A DNA stretch of 64,000 bases from Candidatus Hemicellulosilyticus sp. P3. Lineage in GTDB: Bacteria > Bacteroidota > Bacteroidia > Bacteroidales > P3. The notes under the pieces are model-generated. The model ran no database searches, had not been told where the DNA came from, and worked only from the letters and a program-made list of their open reading frames with translations. The DNA lies in contig LPNH01000014.1 of NCBI GenBank assembly GCA_001543385.1, positions 93,621-157,620 on the forward strand, read 5' to 3'. Below are positions 10,401-16,948 of the stretch, in pieces. A program made the position numbers and the translations under genes. The first letter of the stretch is position 1, and each line of letters opens with the position of its first letter.

Positions 10401-12119
10401 CGAGTCGCTGATATTATAGTGAACCACCAATCCTACATCTTTCTTGTCAACACCCATTCCGAAGGCAGAAGTGGCCACGATGACCTGTGCCTCACCACTC
10501 ATAAAGGCGTTCTGATTTTTTACCTTCTCGGCAGCTTCCATCTTGCCGTTAAATGGCAATGCCCGTATGCCGTCACTGAATAGATGTTCTGCTAGTTGCC
10601 TGGTACGTCTGGTTCGAGATACATAAACTATCGTCGGACAATTGTGTCCAAGTATCAGCGAACGTAACAGATTGTATTTCTCGTCTGCAGTATCAGCATG
10701 GAGCACCGAATAGCGCAGATTCTTGCGCTCGGCATTGGCCGCAAAGACCTTTAACTCCAACCCTAACTTTACCCTAAAGTAGTCGCAGATATCGCTGATA
10801 ACCTTCTGCTTAGCGGTTGCCGTAAAACACGAGATGGCAATGGGCTTGTCCTGTTGTTTCTTTTCCTGCAACTGCTTGATGAAATCACCAATATACAAAT
10901 AGTCCACACGGAAATCATGTCCCCATGCAGAGAAGCAGTGGGCTTCGTCAATCACAAAGCGCACCACATTCCTGCCTAAAAGCAGTCGTTCAATGGTTTT
11001 CGAACGCAACATCTCTGGGGCGATATATAGCAGATTTGCCGTACCATCTGCCACCTGCTGAATGGCGGTGGCTCGCTCTATGGGGTCAAGCAGTCCGTTG
11101 ATAGTCACTGCCTCGCTGATTCCACGGGCAGCGAGATTGTCCACCTGGTCTTTCATCAACGACTGTAATGGCGTGATGACCACCGTCAGTCCTTGTGTAT
11201 TCCGACCAACCATCAACGCTGGCAACTGGAAGGTAAGGCTCTTGCCTCCACCAGTGGGGAATATCGTCAGCAGCGATTCTCCCCGAATGGCCGACTCCAC
11301 CGCCTGTTGCTGCATGGGAACACCATCAAACAGACGGAATTCATCATAACCAAAGAATTCTTTCAGTCCATAGTGGGCATCCAACCGCTGACGGCAGTAT
11401 TCGCAATCGCCACACGATGTGTTGCACAGCAGGTTCATCACGTTGACTACCTGCGGATAGTTGCGTATCACCCAAGCGGGTGTGATAGAAAAGATATCGT
11501 CGGCACCAATCACAGCTAAGCAATAAGCCAACTCTATGGGGTATTGCTTGACAAGCACCTCTAAATCTGCATTGCTGCACACCTTCTTCTTAAATTCCTT
11601 TGAAATAAGTTTCAACCAATCCGGTTGAGTGTTCAGAATTTTTCCAATAAATGATTGCGAAGAAGTAGGAACATATCGAATGTATTTGAAAAAACTTTCA
11701 AACTCAGTTGTATGATGAAGCAGCTGGTAGTAGATTTCCTGTCTATCTATAGTTAACTCGTTCCATGCCGCAATTTCATCATTCAGCAAGTCACGGGCTT
11801 TTATCGAATCATTCACAGGGTTGTTCAACTCATCCACTTGCAATTTGTCGTCCTTCACCAAATGATGATATGGACGCTTAGGGAAGAGTAACGGCGACAA
11901 GAATAACGTATCGATAATCGCGGGTTTGCCACTCAATGCCGTATACTTCAGGTCATGGTTGATAATATTGTGCCCACACACCGTGTCACATCTTGATACA
12001 AAGTCATCAAAAACTGCCTTGGAGTGAGTGTGCATCACAGCTCCATCCTCCCTTAGCGCTCCATAATCCGCAACCTTCTTCGTCTTCGGATTCACCTCTG
12101 TATCAATGAATACTATCAT
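7407..12119 (-). CDS. Exonuclease-like / RecQ helicase / UvrD-type helicase triple fusion
   Basis: A 1,570-residue protein with three modules. Residues 1-120 resemble a DnaQ/RNase T-type DEDD exonuclease: FIDTE gives D6 and E8, GHNIINHD gives D56, and D110 is a possible last acidic residue, although the expected His before it is not seen. A four-cysteine cluster (C232, C236, C239, C242) may bind zinc. A RecQ-like SF2 helicase follows, with Walker A FPTGGGKS near 287-294 and DEAH at 391-394, and with typical RecQ sequence around both. From about residue 1050 a UvrD/Rep-like SF1 helicase has Walker A AAGPGSGKTRV, VIDEAQDM, GDDDQNIYAFRGSD and the YVGLTRAK motif. SF2 and SF1 motors in one chain are unusual. 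The next gene starts 12 bases downstream. Restart, recombination or anti-phage DNA processing are all possible. Confidence 0.9.
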   Translation of the reverse strand: MIVFIDTEVNPKTKKVADYGALREDGAVMHTHSKAVFDDFVSRCDTVCGHNIINHDLKYTALSGKPAIIDTLFLSPLLFPKRPYHHLVKDDKLQVDELNNPVNDSIKARDLLNDEIAAWNELTIDRQEIYYQLLHHTTEFESFFKYIRYVPTSSQSFIGKILNTQPDWLKLISKEFKKKVCSNADLEVLVKQYPIELAYCLAVIGADDIFSITPAWVIRNYPQVVNVMNLLCNTSCGDCEYCRQRLDAHYGLKEFFGYDEFRLFDGVPMQQQAVESAIRGESLLTIFPTGGGKSLTFQLPALMVGRNTQGLTVVITPLQSLMKDQVDNLAARGISEAVTINGLLDPIERATAIQQVADGTANLLYIAPEMLRSKTIERLLLGRNVVRFVIDEAHCFSAWGHDFRVDYLYIGDFIKQLQEKKQQDKPIAISCFTATAKQKVISDICDYFRVKLGLELKVFAANAERKNLRYSVLHADTADEKYNLLRSLILGHNCPTIVYVSRTRRTRQLAEHLFSDGIRALPFNGKMEAAEKVKNQNAFMSGEAQVIVATSAFGMGVDKKDVGLVVHYNISDSLENYVQEAGRAGRDPQMRAECYVLYADSDLDKHFILLNQTKLSISEIQQVWKAIKDLTAKRDKVSCSPLDIARQAGWGDEIDDIETRVKAAIAALEDAGFIQRGSNSPHIFATGITVKNMDEARRKLTVSPLFDEQSREEAARIIKSLISARATAEGRGAEAESRVDYLADILGMSKANVIRNINLMRQDGLLSDSHDMQAWVSKGTSLRNLDIVLKLEQYLLRRIGQQSHRINYKELNEEAQKANLTYSNVKRLRMLLHFLSLKGYIHKQEHGSIGSVSVRLQDSIEAANTRFERRTDICRYIVETLSAKRDNSKEMTIVNFSEVELLQQFIATKQATIFENQEKEKPTIADIEEALLYLTKMELMKIEGGFIVIYNTMQIGRLADRRTRYGKEQYRLLDEFYKQRIRQIHIVGEYANLMVRDYNTALQFVNDYFTMDFRKFINDYFKEERRAQIDQNITPAKYNQLFGELSHRQLDIIDDNHSKYIVVAAGPGSGKTRVLVHKLASLLLLEDVKHEQLLMLTFSRAAATEFKKRLIDLVGNAAHYVDIKTFHSYSFDLIGKQGSLDEAKDVVQRAAEMIERGEVEPSKIAKSVLVIDEAQDMGKDDFRLVQALMRQNEEMRVIAVGDDDQNIYAFRGSDSRYMQSLVSEEGAKLYEMTDNYRSDHAVVRCANRFVQRIPGRLKHTSLQSAIGEEGKVVTLKSLIDAEISTQGSTAILTRTNEETMQFAYELERRGLHATVAQSMGGFRFGNLAEVRYFLKQLGNKEEAIISTERWQEAKQRTLEAYATSTCLSIMKHFFADFEVTHHAYYHSDLREYIFESNIEDFIAADEHSVFVSTIHKAKGREFDTVYLLSPVPDGRDINDMRAYYVGLTRAKKNLYLVTEPPADYAAISIALNMHDVILDFFKVRKKIVLQLRSGDSLHYQDGYLLNKQDVSIAALSAAGKEKLKAWTDKGYAVAGAKVSFTLAWRPMNSQIEYAVCLANIDLSKVEGDNR

Positions 12120-12221
12120 TCAATGTCCCTTTATTATCATATTTGTCATCCGTTCTTGATATATAGCCACTGAACCTAAATGCCACATTCTTGTGGATTT
12201 ATCTTCTAAACGCCTATACAT
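12120..12221 (-). CDS. Possible 33-residue ORF abutting the RecQ-fusion start
   Basis: A short frame (starts MYRRLEDKSTRMWHLG) ends with a TGA placed directly against the ATG of the RecQ-fusion gene, with no spacer. The frame stays open further upstream without a start, so this could be a leader peptide that couples translation or the tail of a decayed gene. It lies between the Cro/CI-type regulator gene and the helicase operon on the same strand. I do not recognise a family with confidence. Confidence 0.3.
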   Translation of the reverse strand: MYRRLEDKSTRMWHLGSVAIYQERMTNMIIKGH

Positions 12222-12259
12222 GTCTGAAGAATATACCCTCTTGACGGTTTGAACAATGT

Positions 12260-12490
12260 TTACTTTGATTCCTGTGACAAGAGATATTGCTTATATTCTC
12301 TCACAAGCAGTTCTTTTATATCCACCTCTAACAGATCGGATATTTTCAGCAGACTGGCGACATCGGGCTGAGAAGTATTAGTGCACCACTTGCTGACAGT
12401 TGAAGGAGTGACACCCATTTCACCTGCCAACCATCGAGCCGTTTTCTTCTTCTCGAACAACACCATCTTAATTCTGTTGATATCTTCCAT
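12260..12490 (-). CDS. Cro/CI (XRE)-family regulator, probable controller of the helicase operon
   Basis: A 76-residue protein, essentially one helix-turn-helix domain. ARWLAGEMGVTPSTVSKW (about residues 18-35) forms the DNA-binding helices, followed by an ISDLLEVDIKELL closing segment. It is on the same strand as, and 140 bases upstream of, the RecQ-fusion gene. This arrangement is like small controller proteins beside restriction and other defence genes. Regulation of the two-gene operon is inferred from position only. A Bacteroidetes-type promoter upstream is not obvious. Confidence 0.8.
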   Translation of the reverse strand: MEDINRIKMVLFEKKKTARWLAGEMGVTPSTVSKWCTNTSQPDVASLLKISDLLEVDIKELLVREYKQYLLSQESK

Positions 12491-12597
12491 CTATTCGAAT
12501 TTTGATGGTACAAAGGTAGTGATTTATCTTCAACTTCTTACATCTGTCATTAAATAATCTCTGCTATGTTCTATATTTTACACTTTTTATTTGGCGG

Positions 12598-12630
12598 TTT
12601 GAACTCGGAACCTCCAGATTATGAGTCTCA
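12598..12630 (-). other. tRNA-Met-like 3'-half fragment
   Basis: Read on the minus strand this gives GAGACTCATAATCTGGAGG followed by TTCCGAGTTCAAA. The first part equals a tRNA-Met anticodon arm (AGA-CTCATAA-TCT, anticodon CAT), and the second resembles a T-loop. The T-stem does not pair and there is no 5' half, so it is not a functional tRNA. A related piece (GACTGTAATCTGGAGGTTTC) lies in the opposite orientation at 12786-12805. Confidence 0.45.
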
Positions 12631-12730
12631 TAAAGTGACATTTCGTCGCTTTAAGAGTGGGCTGAAAATCAACGATTTACAAAAGTGCGATTTTCTCTGA
12701 ATATCAAAAATACAACTAACTGAAACAAAA

Positions 12731-12897
12731 TGTTTACGCATTGTTTACGCAGAATTTTGGGGTAAAATAGTGGTTGATAGCAACAGACTGTAATCTGGAG
12801 GTTTCAAAAATTCGTATTTAAAGATGCTTGAAATTTGAAACTCCAGACCATAAATTTGAGGCCATCATACCCATTTTGTTTACGCATTGTTTACGCA
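12731..12897. repeat. 21-base direct repeat, two copies
   Basis: Positions 12731-12751 and 12877-12897 carry the same 21 bases. The unit is itself a tandem of two TGTTTACGCA decamers joined by a T. The copies are 146 bases apart and flank the inverted repeat at 12794-12847. They may be recombinase or regulator binding sites of a lost element. Confidence 0.7.
12794..12847. repeat. Inverted repeat between the direct repeats
   Basis: TCTGGAGGTTTCAAA (12794-12808) and TTTGAAACTCCAGA are complementary except for one bulged base, with about 24 bases between the arms. The left arm overlaps the second tRNA-like fragment. Confidence 0.55.
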
Positions 12898-12910
12898 AGA
12901 TTCTCGCTGA

Positions 12911-12934
12911 AAAATCGCACTATATTGGGATTTT
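12911..12934. promoter_or_regulatory. Operator-like palindrome O1 upstream of hipB1
   Basis: A 24-base near-perfect palindrome with AAAATCGCA / TGGGATTTT arms, half-site pattern AATC-N12-GATT. It is the first of three similar sites before the HipB-like gene, and it is probably bound by HipB. Confidence 0.6.
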
Positions 12935-12970
12935 ATACAAATTATGTAACTTTTCAAGTAATCCGAAGCC

Positions 12971-12995
12971 AAAATCGCCATTTTATTGCGATTTT
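12971..12995. promoter_or_regulatory. Operator-like palindrome O2 upstream of hipB1
   Basis: Perfect 8-base arms AAAATCGC and GCGATTTT separated by 9 bases. The centre lies about 60 bases from each neighbouring site. Confidence 0.6.
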
Positions 12996-13032
12996 GACTT
13001 TGTATTTGAAGATTTATTGCTAACTTTGTACC

Positions 13033-13056
13033 GAAATCGCAATATAATGGGATTAT
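13033..13056. promoter_or_regulatory. Operator-like palindrome O3 overlapping the hipB1 start
   Basis: GAAATCGCA / TGGGATTAT arms, pattern AATC-N12-GATT as in O1. The right arm runs into the start codon of hipB1 at 13055, so binding would block transcription of, or entry into, the gene. This suggests negative autoregulation by HipB. Confidence 0.6.
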
Positions 13057-13276
13057 GACGCAGCAAGAAATTGGAAATGCCATCAAAGAAAGAAGAAAGA
13101 AACTCGGCATCAACCAACAGACGTTGGCTGATTTGGCGAGTGTGGCTGTAAACACCGTTGTAGCAATTGAACGTGGCGAAGGTAATCCGCAGTTGACAAC
13201 CTTGCTGACAATTCTCGACACGTTAGGGCTTCAAATGGATGTTAATATCAAGCAATTGGACTATGAGACAATGTAA
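13055..13276 (+). CDS. HipB-like antitoxin/regulator of split HipA module 1
   Basis: A 73-residue Cro/CI helix-turn-helix protein. INQQTLADLASVAVNTVVAI (about residues 19-38) is the helix-turn-helix and RGEGNPQLTTLLTILDTLGL completes the fold. HipB proteins bind palindromic operators and neutralise or co-repress with HipA-type kinases. It is the first gene of a three-gene overlapping set with the HipS-like and HipT-like genes, and three palindromes lie upstream. Its stop overlaps the next start by 14 bases. Confidence 0.85.
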   Translation: MTQQEIGNAIKERRKKLGINQQTLADLASVAVNTVVAIERGEGNPQLTTLLTILDTLGLQMDVNIKQLDYETM

Positions 13277-13571
13277 GGTTTACGTTCATGATTTAGAAGC
13301 CGGCATACTTCAGGAAACCGATGCCAGGGAATATGTGTTCACCTATGATGAGAATTATAAAGGTGAACCAGTATGTTTGTCCATGCCAGTACGGACAGAG
13401 CCTTATCGTTCTGCACATCTTTTCCCGTATTTCTTTAATATGCTCTCTGAGGGTGAAAACCGTCAGATGCAATCACTGCTGCTACATATCGATGAAAGCG
13501 ATGATTTTGGCATTATGTTAGCAACAGCCCAGCATGATACTATTGGAGCAGTAACCGTAAAACCGATTTGA
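13263..13571 (+). CDS. HipS-like protein (HipA amino-terminal subdomain), module 1
   Basis: A 102-residue protein corresponding to the amino-terminal couple_HipA subdomain of HipA, here as a separate chain: VYVHDLEAGIL...YVFTYDENY, LSMPVRT, then FPYFFNMLSEGENRQ. In the enteropathogenic E. coli HipBST system the equivalent HipS acts as the antitoxin, so the same role is plausible here. I choose the ATG inside the end of hipB1; an in-frame start at 13239 would overlap hipB1 more deeply. The next gene starts two bases after its stop. Confidence 0.8.
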   Translation: MRQCKVYVHDLEAGILQETDAREYVFTYDENYKGEPVCLSMPVRTEPYRSAHLFPYFFNMLSEGENRQMQSLLLHIDESDDFGIMLATAQHDTIGAVTVKPI

Positions 13572-13573
13572 AA

Positions 13574-14581
13574 ATGATAGAACTTTGCGTTTGCCCATCT
13601 ACCTTGCAGGAAGGTTTTACCACCTATTCCCCTGCAGCCCGAAAACTATTGTTTGACGGGAAGGAGATTTTTCATGTGTTGGATTTTGACAGTCCCAACA
13701 ATGAAAGTGCCGACAATGAAGCCTATCTGAAGAATGTAGGACGAATCTCGCTTTCTGGCGTACAACCCAAAGCGAGTTTGGTCTTGAACACTGAAAACAA
13801 GTTGATGAAGCCTGCCGAAGGTGAACGAGGTACATATATTTTGAAGCCGGCGCCATCATCATATGCCTTGCTTGACCGCAAGTATTGTCCTGCCAATGAA
13901 CATCTGACCATGCAGTTGGCTTCTCAGGTCTATCAAATCGAAACGGCTGCCAACTCTATCTGTTTTTTCCGTGATGGCGAAGCCGCCTACCTGTGCCGAC
14001 GTTTTGACGTGGGTCCTGATGGACAAAAGTATAGTCAGGAAGATTTCGCCTCGCTGGCAGGATTGACCAATGCCAACGGTGGTAGTGATTTCAAGTATAG
14101 CAATCTGAGTTATGAGGAATGTGCAGACATCATCCGCAAGTATGTTAAGGCTGCACCCGTAGAAATTCTGAAGTTTTTCCGTATCATCGTGTTCAACTAC
14201 CTCACCCTCAATGATGATGCCCACATGAAGAACTTCTCGCTCATCAACCGTGGTGACGGAGAATATCATCTTGCTCCAGCATACGACCTCATAAACACCA
14301 GTCTCCACTTGAGTGTGCCACGCATTTTCGCCCTTGACAAAGGTTTGTTCAAAGAGGGAATGAAGTTATCTGATACAAGAACTGTTGGCCGTAAGGACTT
14401 TGAGGAGTTTGGACATCGCATAGGTTTGCCTGAACGATTGATAAAACGAGAAATGGATTTCTTTGCTACGGAGCATCCATTGGCAAAGGAACTTGTTGAT
14501 CATTCCTTCCTGTCCGACTCCTTGAAACGAAGTTACTGGCTTTCGTACAGCTATCGACGTGTGACGTTGGGATTTAAATGA
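13574..14581 (+). CDS. HipT-like serine/threonine kinase toxin (HipA carboxy-terminal part), module 1
   Basis: A 335-residue HipA-family kinase lacking the amino-terminal subdomain, which is encoded by the preceding gene. Key features, counted from the ATG at 13574: the Gly-rich/autophosphorylation segment SLSGVQPK with S59 and S61, an ATP-site lysine in ILKP (about 91), the catalytic loop NDDAHMKNFS (D215, N220), and the metal-binding Asp of APAYD (D238). HipA kinases phosphorylate glutamyl-tRNA synthetase and HipT phosphorylates tryptophanyl-tRNA synthetase; the target here is unknown. The amino end keeps CVC but lacks the His and Cys that complete a zinc-like site in the second module. All catalytic residues are present, so it looks active. 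Confidence 0.85.
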   Translation: MIELCVCPSTLQEGFTTYSPAARKLLFDGKEIFHVLDFDSPNNESADNEAYLKNVGRISLSGVQPKASLVLNTENKLMKPAEGERGTYILKPAPSSYALLDRKYCPANEHLTMQLASQVYQIETAANSICFFRDGEAAYLCRRFDVGPDGQKYSQEDFASLAGLTNANGGSDFKYSNLSYEECADIIRKYVKAAPVEILKFFRIIVFNYLTLNDDAHMKNFSLINRGDGEYHLAPAYDLINTSLHLSVPRIFALDKGLFKEGMKLSDTRTVGRKDFEEFGHRIGLPERLIKREMDFFATEHPLAKELVDHSFLSDSLKRSYWLSYSYRRVTLGFK

Positions 14582-14646
14582 TGTGATTACACTTTTCCAA
14601 GGTGTTTTTGCCTCTTTTTGTACACTTTTCCAACATTTACATAAAA

Positions 14647-14688
14647 ATGCCCAAATGATTACCTGTTGTCAGTAATTCATTTGGGCAT
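14647..14688. terminator. Hairpin after split HipA module 1
   Basis: ATGCCCAAATGATTAC pairs with GTAATTCATTTGGGCAT with one bulge. It begins 66 bases after the hipT1 stop and probably ends the operon, although no long T-run follows. Confidence 0.5.
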
Positions 14689-14811
14689 TCATGCTTTGTA
14701 CTAATGTGTGAGGAAGAACGTGCTGCACTCATGGCAGAGGCTTCAAAATAGTTTATAACTTGGCACAATCTGGCAAAAAAGTTGAGATTACGCCAGTTTA
14801 TAGGGTTATTA

Positions 14812-14844
14812 TTTGGCGCAATCTAATATTTTTATTAACTTTGC
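14812..14844 (+). promoter_or_regulatory. Bacteroidetes-type promoter of the ATPase gene
   Basis: TTTG at 14812-14815 and TAACTTTGC at 14836-14844 are separated by 20 bases, matching the -33/-7 consensus of this phylum. The expected transcript starts near 14850. This excludes an in-frame ATG at 14813 and supports the start at 14867. Confidence 0.7.
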
Positions 14845-14866
14845 GTCAAAATATAAATGCAGTGAG

Positions 14867-16327
14867 ATGGAAAAATCTATTGTAGGTCGTGAAAAAGAGA
14901 TAATGGAGCTGAAGAAATATCTTTCTTCGGAACAGTCGGAGTTTATAGCTATCTATGGAAGACGACGTGTTGGTAAGACATATCTTATTAAAGAGCTTTT
15001 GGAGGGGCAATTCTGTTTTAGAATGACGGGTAAGGAAAATGCTCGTCTTGGAGAGCAGTTGCTGAATTTCTCGTATGCATTATCGGATTATTTTGATGAT
15101 AACCGTGTGCCTCAGAATTGGACAGAGGCGTTTCGCATGCTCTCTAAAAATATTGAGAAGCAAGGGGGTGGCGCAAAAATCATCTTCATTGACGAACTTC
15201 CATGGCTTGACACGCAGAAATCCAGATTCCTTGGGGCATTGGAACATTTCTGGAACAACTGGGCATACTATCGGAAGGATATAAAGCTAATCGTCTGTGG
15301 TTCTGCCACCTCATGGATGCTGAACAAACTGATTAACTCCAGGGGAGGGCTACATAACCATGTGACTCACAAAATGTTGATTTCTCCATTCTGTTTGGAA
15401 GAAATGGAGCAATATTTTCGGAGCAGAGGCTTCAACTATGAGCGCCCGGAAATGATAGACTGCTACATGGCTGTGGGTGGTGTTGCCTATTATTTATCAT
15501 TGTTTGACAAGGACAAAAGCGTGGCAGAGAATATCAACAGCTTATGTTTTACTAATGGTGGAGCGTTGACAGATGAGTTTAACCGGCTCTATGACTCGCT
15601 ATTCAAAAAGGCAGAGCATCATATTGCTGTTATAAATGCGCTCAGCAGCGCCCGGAAAGGAATGACGCGCCTTGAGTTAATTAACAAGACAAGACTGCTA
15701 AATAATGGTAATTTCACCACGTTGCTCAAAGAATTGGAAACATGTGAATTCATACATTCATACTACCCATTCGGCAAAGAGAAGAAGAACAAAATGTTTC
15801 AACTCACAGACCAATTTTCTCTCTTCTATCTTCACTTTATGAAGGATAAGAGTAATGTCGGAAAGAACTACTGGCTCCAGAAGATGGGTACACCCGAATA
15901 TGCAGCATGGTCCGGCTATTCTTTCGAGACTGTATGCCTGCATCACATCGAACAAATCGTCAACGCTTTGGGCATCAGTGGAACATTCCATTCGCCATGT
16001 TCATGGGCTTATCGTCCATCGGAAGCAGTTCTTAATGATGTAGATGCAGACGAAGACATGAAGACTGGCGCTCAGATTGATTTGCTTATTGATAGAAATG
16101 ATAAGACCGTAAGCGTATGTGAAATGAAATATGCAAGTGGAGAATACGAGATAACAAAAACCTATGCCAGCCATGTAGAGCAAAGGCTCCGTACATTTAG
16201 GAAGGTGACATCCACCAAGAAATCCTTTTCAATAGTTTATGTAACACCTTTCGGTCTTCATAATAATATGTACGCAAGGAAAGTCAATAAACAGATAATA
16301 GCAGATGATCTATTCAGAAAAGTGTGA
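14867..16327 (+). CDS. AAA-type ATPase with DUF234-like/nuclease-like carboxy terminus
   Basis: A 486-residue protein of the archaeal-type ATPase family (PF01637 plus DUF234). It starts MEKSIVGREKEI; Walker A is YGRRRVGKTYL near residues 30-40, Walker B IIFIDELPW near 105, and GSATSWM near 147 is a sensor-like segment. The second half has a winged-helix-like region and a carboxy-terminal part with AQIDLLIDRNDKTVSVCEMK, the D-x(n)-E-x-K pattern seen in PD-(D/E)XK nuclease-like folds. The function of these ATPases is poorly known; many copies occur in Bacteroidetes, often in islands. It stands alone between two split HipA modules and has its own promoter. Confidence 0.8.
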   Translation: MEKSIVGREKEIMELKKYLSSEQSEFIAIYGRRRVGKTYLIKELLEGQFCFRMTGKENARLGEQLLNFSYALSDYFDDNRVPQNWTEAFRMLSKNIEKQGGGAKIIFIDELPWLDTQKSRFLGALEHFWNNWAYYRKDIKLIVCGSATSWMLNKLINSRGGLHNHVTHKMLISPFCLEEMEQYFRSRGFNYERPEMIDCYMAVGGVAYYLSLFDKDKSVAENINSLCFTNGGALTDEFNRLYDSLFKKAEHHIAVINALSSARKGMTRLELINKTRLLNNGNFTTLLKELETCEFIHSYYPFGKEKKNKMFQLTDQFSLFYLHFMKDKSNVGKNYWLQKMGTPEYAAWSGYSFETVCLHHIEQIVNALGISGTFHSPCSWAYRPSEAVLNDVDADEDMKTGAQIDLLIDRNDKTVSVCEMKYASGEYEITKTYASHVEQRLRTFRKVTSTKKSFSIVYVTPFGLHNNMYARKVNKQIIADDLFRKV

Positions 16328-16744
16328 TTTATTTCGAGTATGATTTTTATACTCTATCCCACTGGCTCTTCAGAGGGCGCGACCGATTAGCATAAGTCCG
16401 GTTCCCCTACAGCGACAGGAGAGGCCGAGATGGCACAGTTGCACTTGATTATTGCTTCGGCAATGGTCAAACGCGAAAGATTTGAGTTTTTTGCATTGTC
16501 AAGCAAAGAAAGTAGCCAAACGGAAGACGACAGTTCTGACATTGAGGATTATACAGAAAAGGCCTCATCCGGATTCACCAATTTTCCAAATGACCGAATA
16601 AAATCGTCACAAATCACCGAAAGAAATAGAAAAACTATAATAGTTGAAACCATATAAAAATGTTAAGCATTAGACTTTTTATATTAGAAATGATGTAATT
16701 TGCAAATAATATTGTAATTTTGCATTCGAAATAATATAATTTAT
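16328..16744. other. Intergenic region before split HipA module 2
   Basis: I see no supported gene. A 75-codon frame at 16430-16657 has no recognisable motif and a low-complexity polar composition. The last 100 bases are very AT-rich and contain the hipB2 promoter box. Confidence 0.5.
16715..16723 (+). promoter_or_regulatory. -7 box upstream of hipB2
   Basis: TAATTTTGC matches the TAnnTTTGC box and lies 22 bases before the hipB2 start codon. No good -33 TTTG is found at the usual distance. The flanks contain two AAATAATAT-type repeats that might be operator half-sites. Confidence 0.5.
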
Positions 16745-16948
16745 ATGGAGAAGACAAAGTTATCAGTAGTGGTAAAGGCTTTGCGCAAGGAATATGGCCT
16801 TACACAAGAAGACCTCGCCTTGAAGTCGGGCGTGGGACTTTGCTTCGTCAGAAATCTGGAGCAAGGAAAGCCGACTCTGAGGATGGATAAGGTAAACCAA
16901 CTACTTGATTTGTTTAACTACGAACTAACGGCAACACCCAAGCAATGA
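16745..16948 (+). CDS. HipB-like antitoxin/regulator of split HipA module 2
   Basis: A 67-residue Cro/CI helix-turn-helix protein: GLTQEDLALKSGVGLCFVRN (about residues 18-37) is the DNA-binding unit. The pattern LEQGKPTLRMDKVNQLLDLF that follows is typical of HipB-like regulators coupled to HipA genes in Bacteroidetes. Its stop overlaps the next start as ATGA. It is only distantly similar to HipB1 at the other end of the ATPase gene, so the two modules are not a recent duplication. Confidence 0.85.
   Translation: MEKTKLSVVVKALRKEYGLTQEDLALKSGVGLCFVRNLEQGKPTLRMDKVNQLLDLFNYELTATPKQ

Larger units (their letters stand above)
12491..12910. other. Intergenic region with repeats and tRNA-like fragments
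   Basis: No convincing gene is seen in this AT-rich stretch; short frames here have no supporting features. It contains a tRNA-Met-like fragment, a 21-base direct repeat and an inverted repeat, listed separately. Together these look like the scar of integration events by a tRNA-targeting element. Confidence 0.5.

Noticed and set aside
12598..12630. A functional tRNA-Met gene
   Set aside because: Only an anticodon arm and a T-loop-like piece are present. The acceptor and D-arms are absent and the T-stem does not pair.
12911..13056. Possible CRISPR-like array from the three evenly spaced palindromes
   Set aside because: Only three imperfect palindromes of about 24 bases with different arms, no uniform repeat and no cas genes. 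They fit operators of the HipB-like regulator.
12828..13058. Short open frames before hipB1
   Set aside because: They overlap the palindromic operators and direct repeats, have no ribosome-binding context and no recognisable domain.
14813..14866. In-frame upstream ATG giving the ATPase 18 extra residues
   Set aside because: A full promoter (TTTG-N20-TAACTTTGC) lies across this segment, so the mRNA probably begins after it. The family start is at the next ATG.
16430..16657. 75-codon frame after the ATPase gene
   Set aside because: No family, unusual composition and no promoter; it is kept only as part of an unexplained region.
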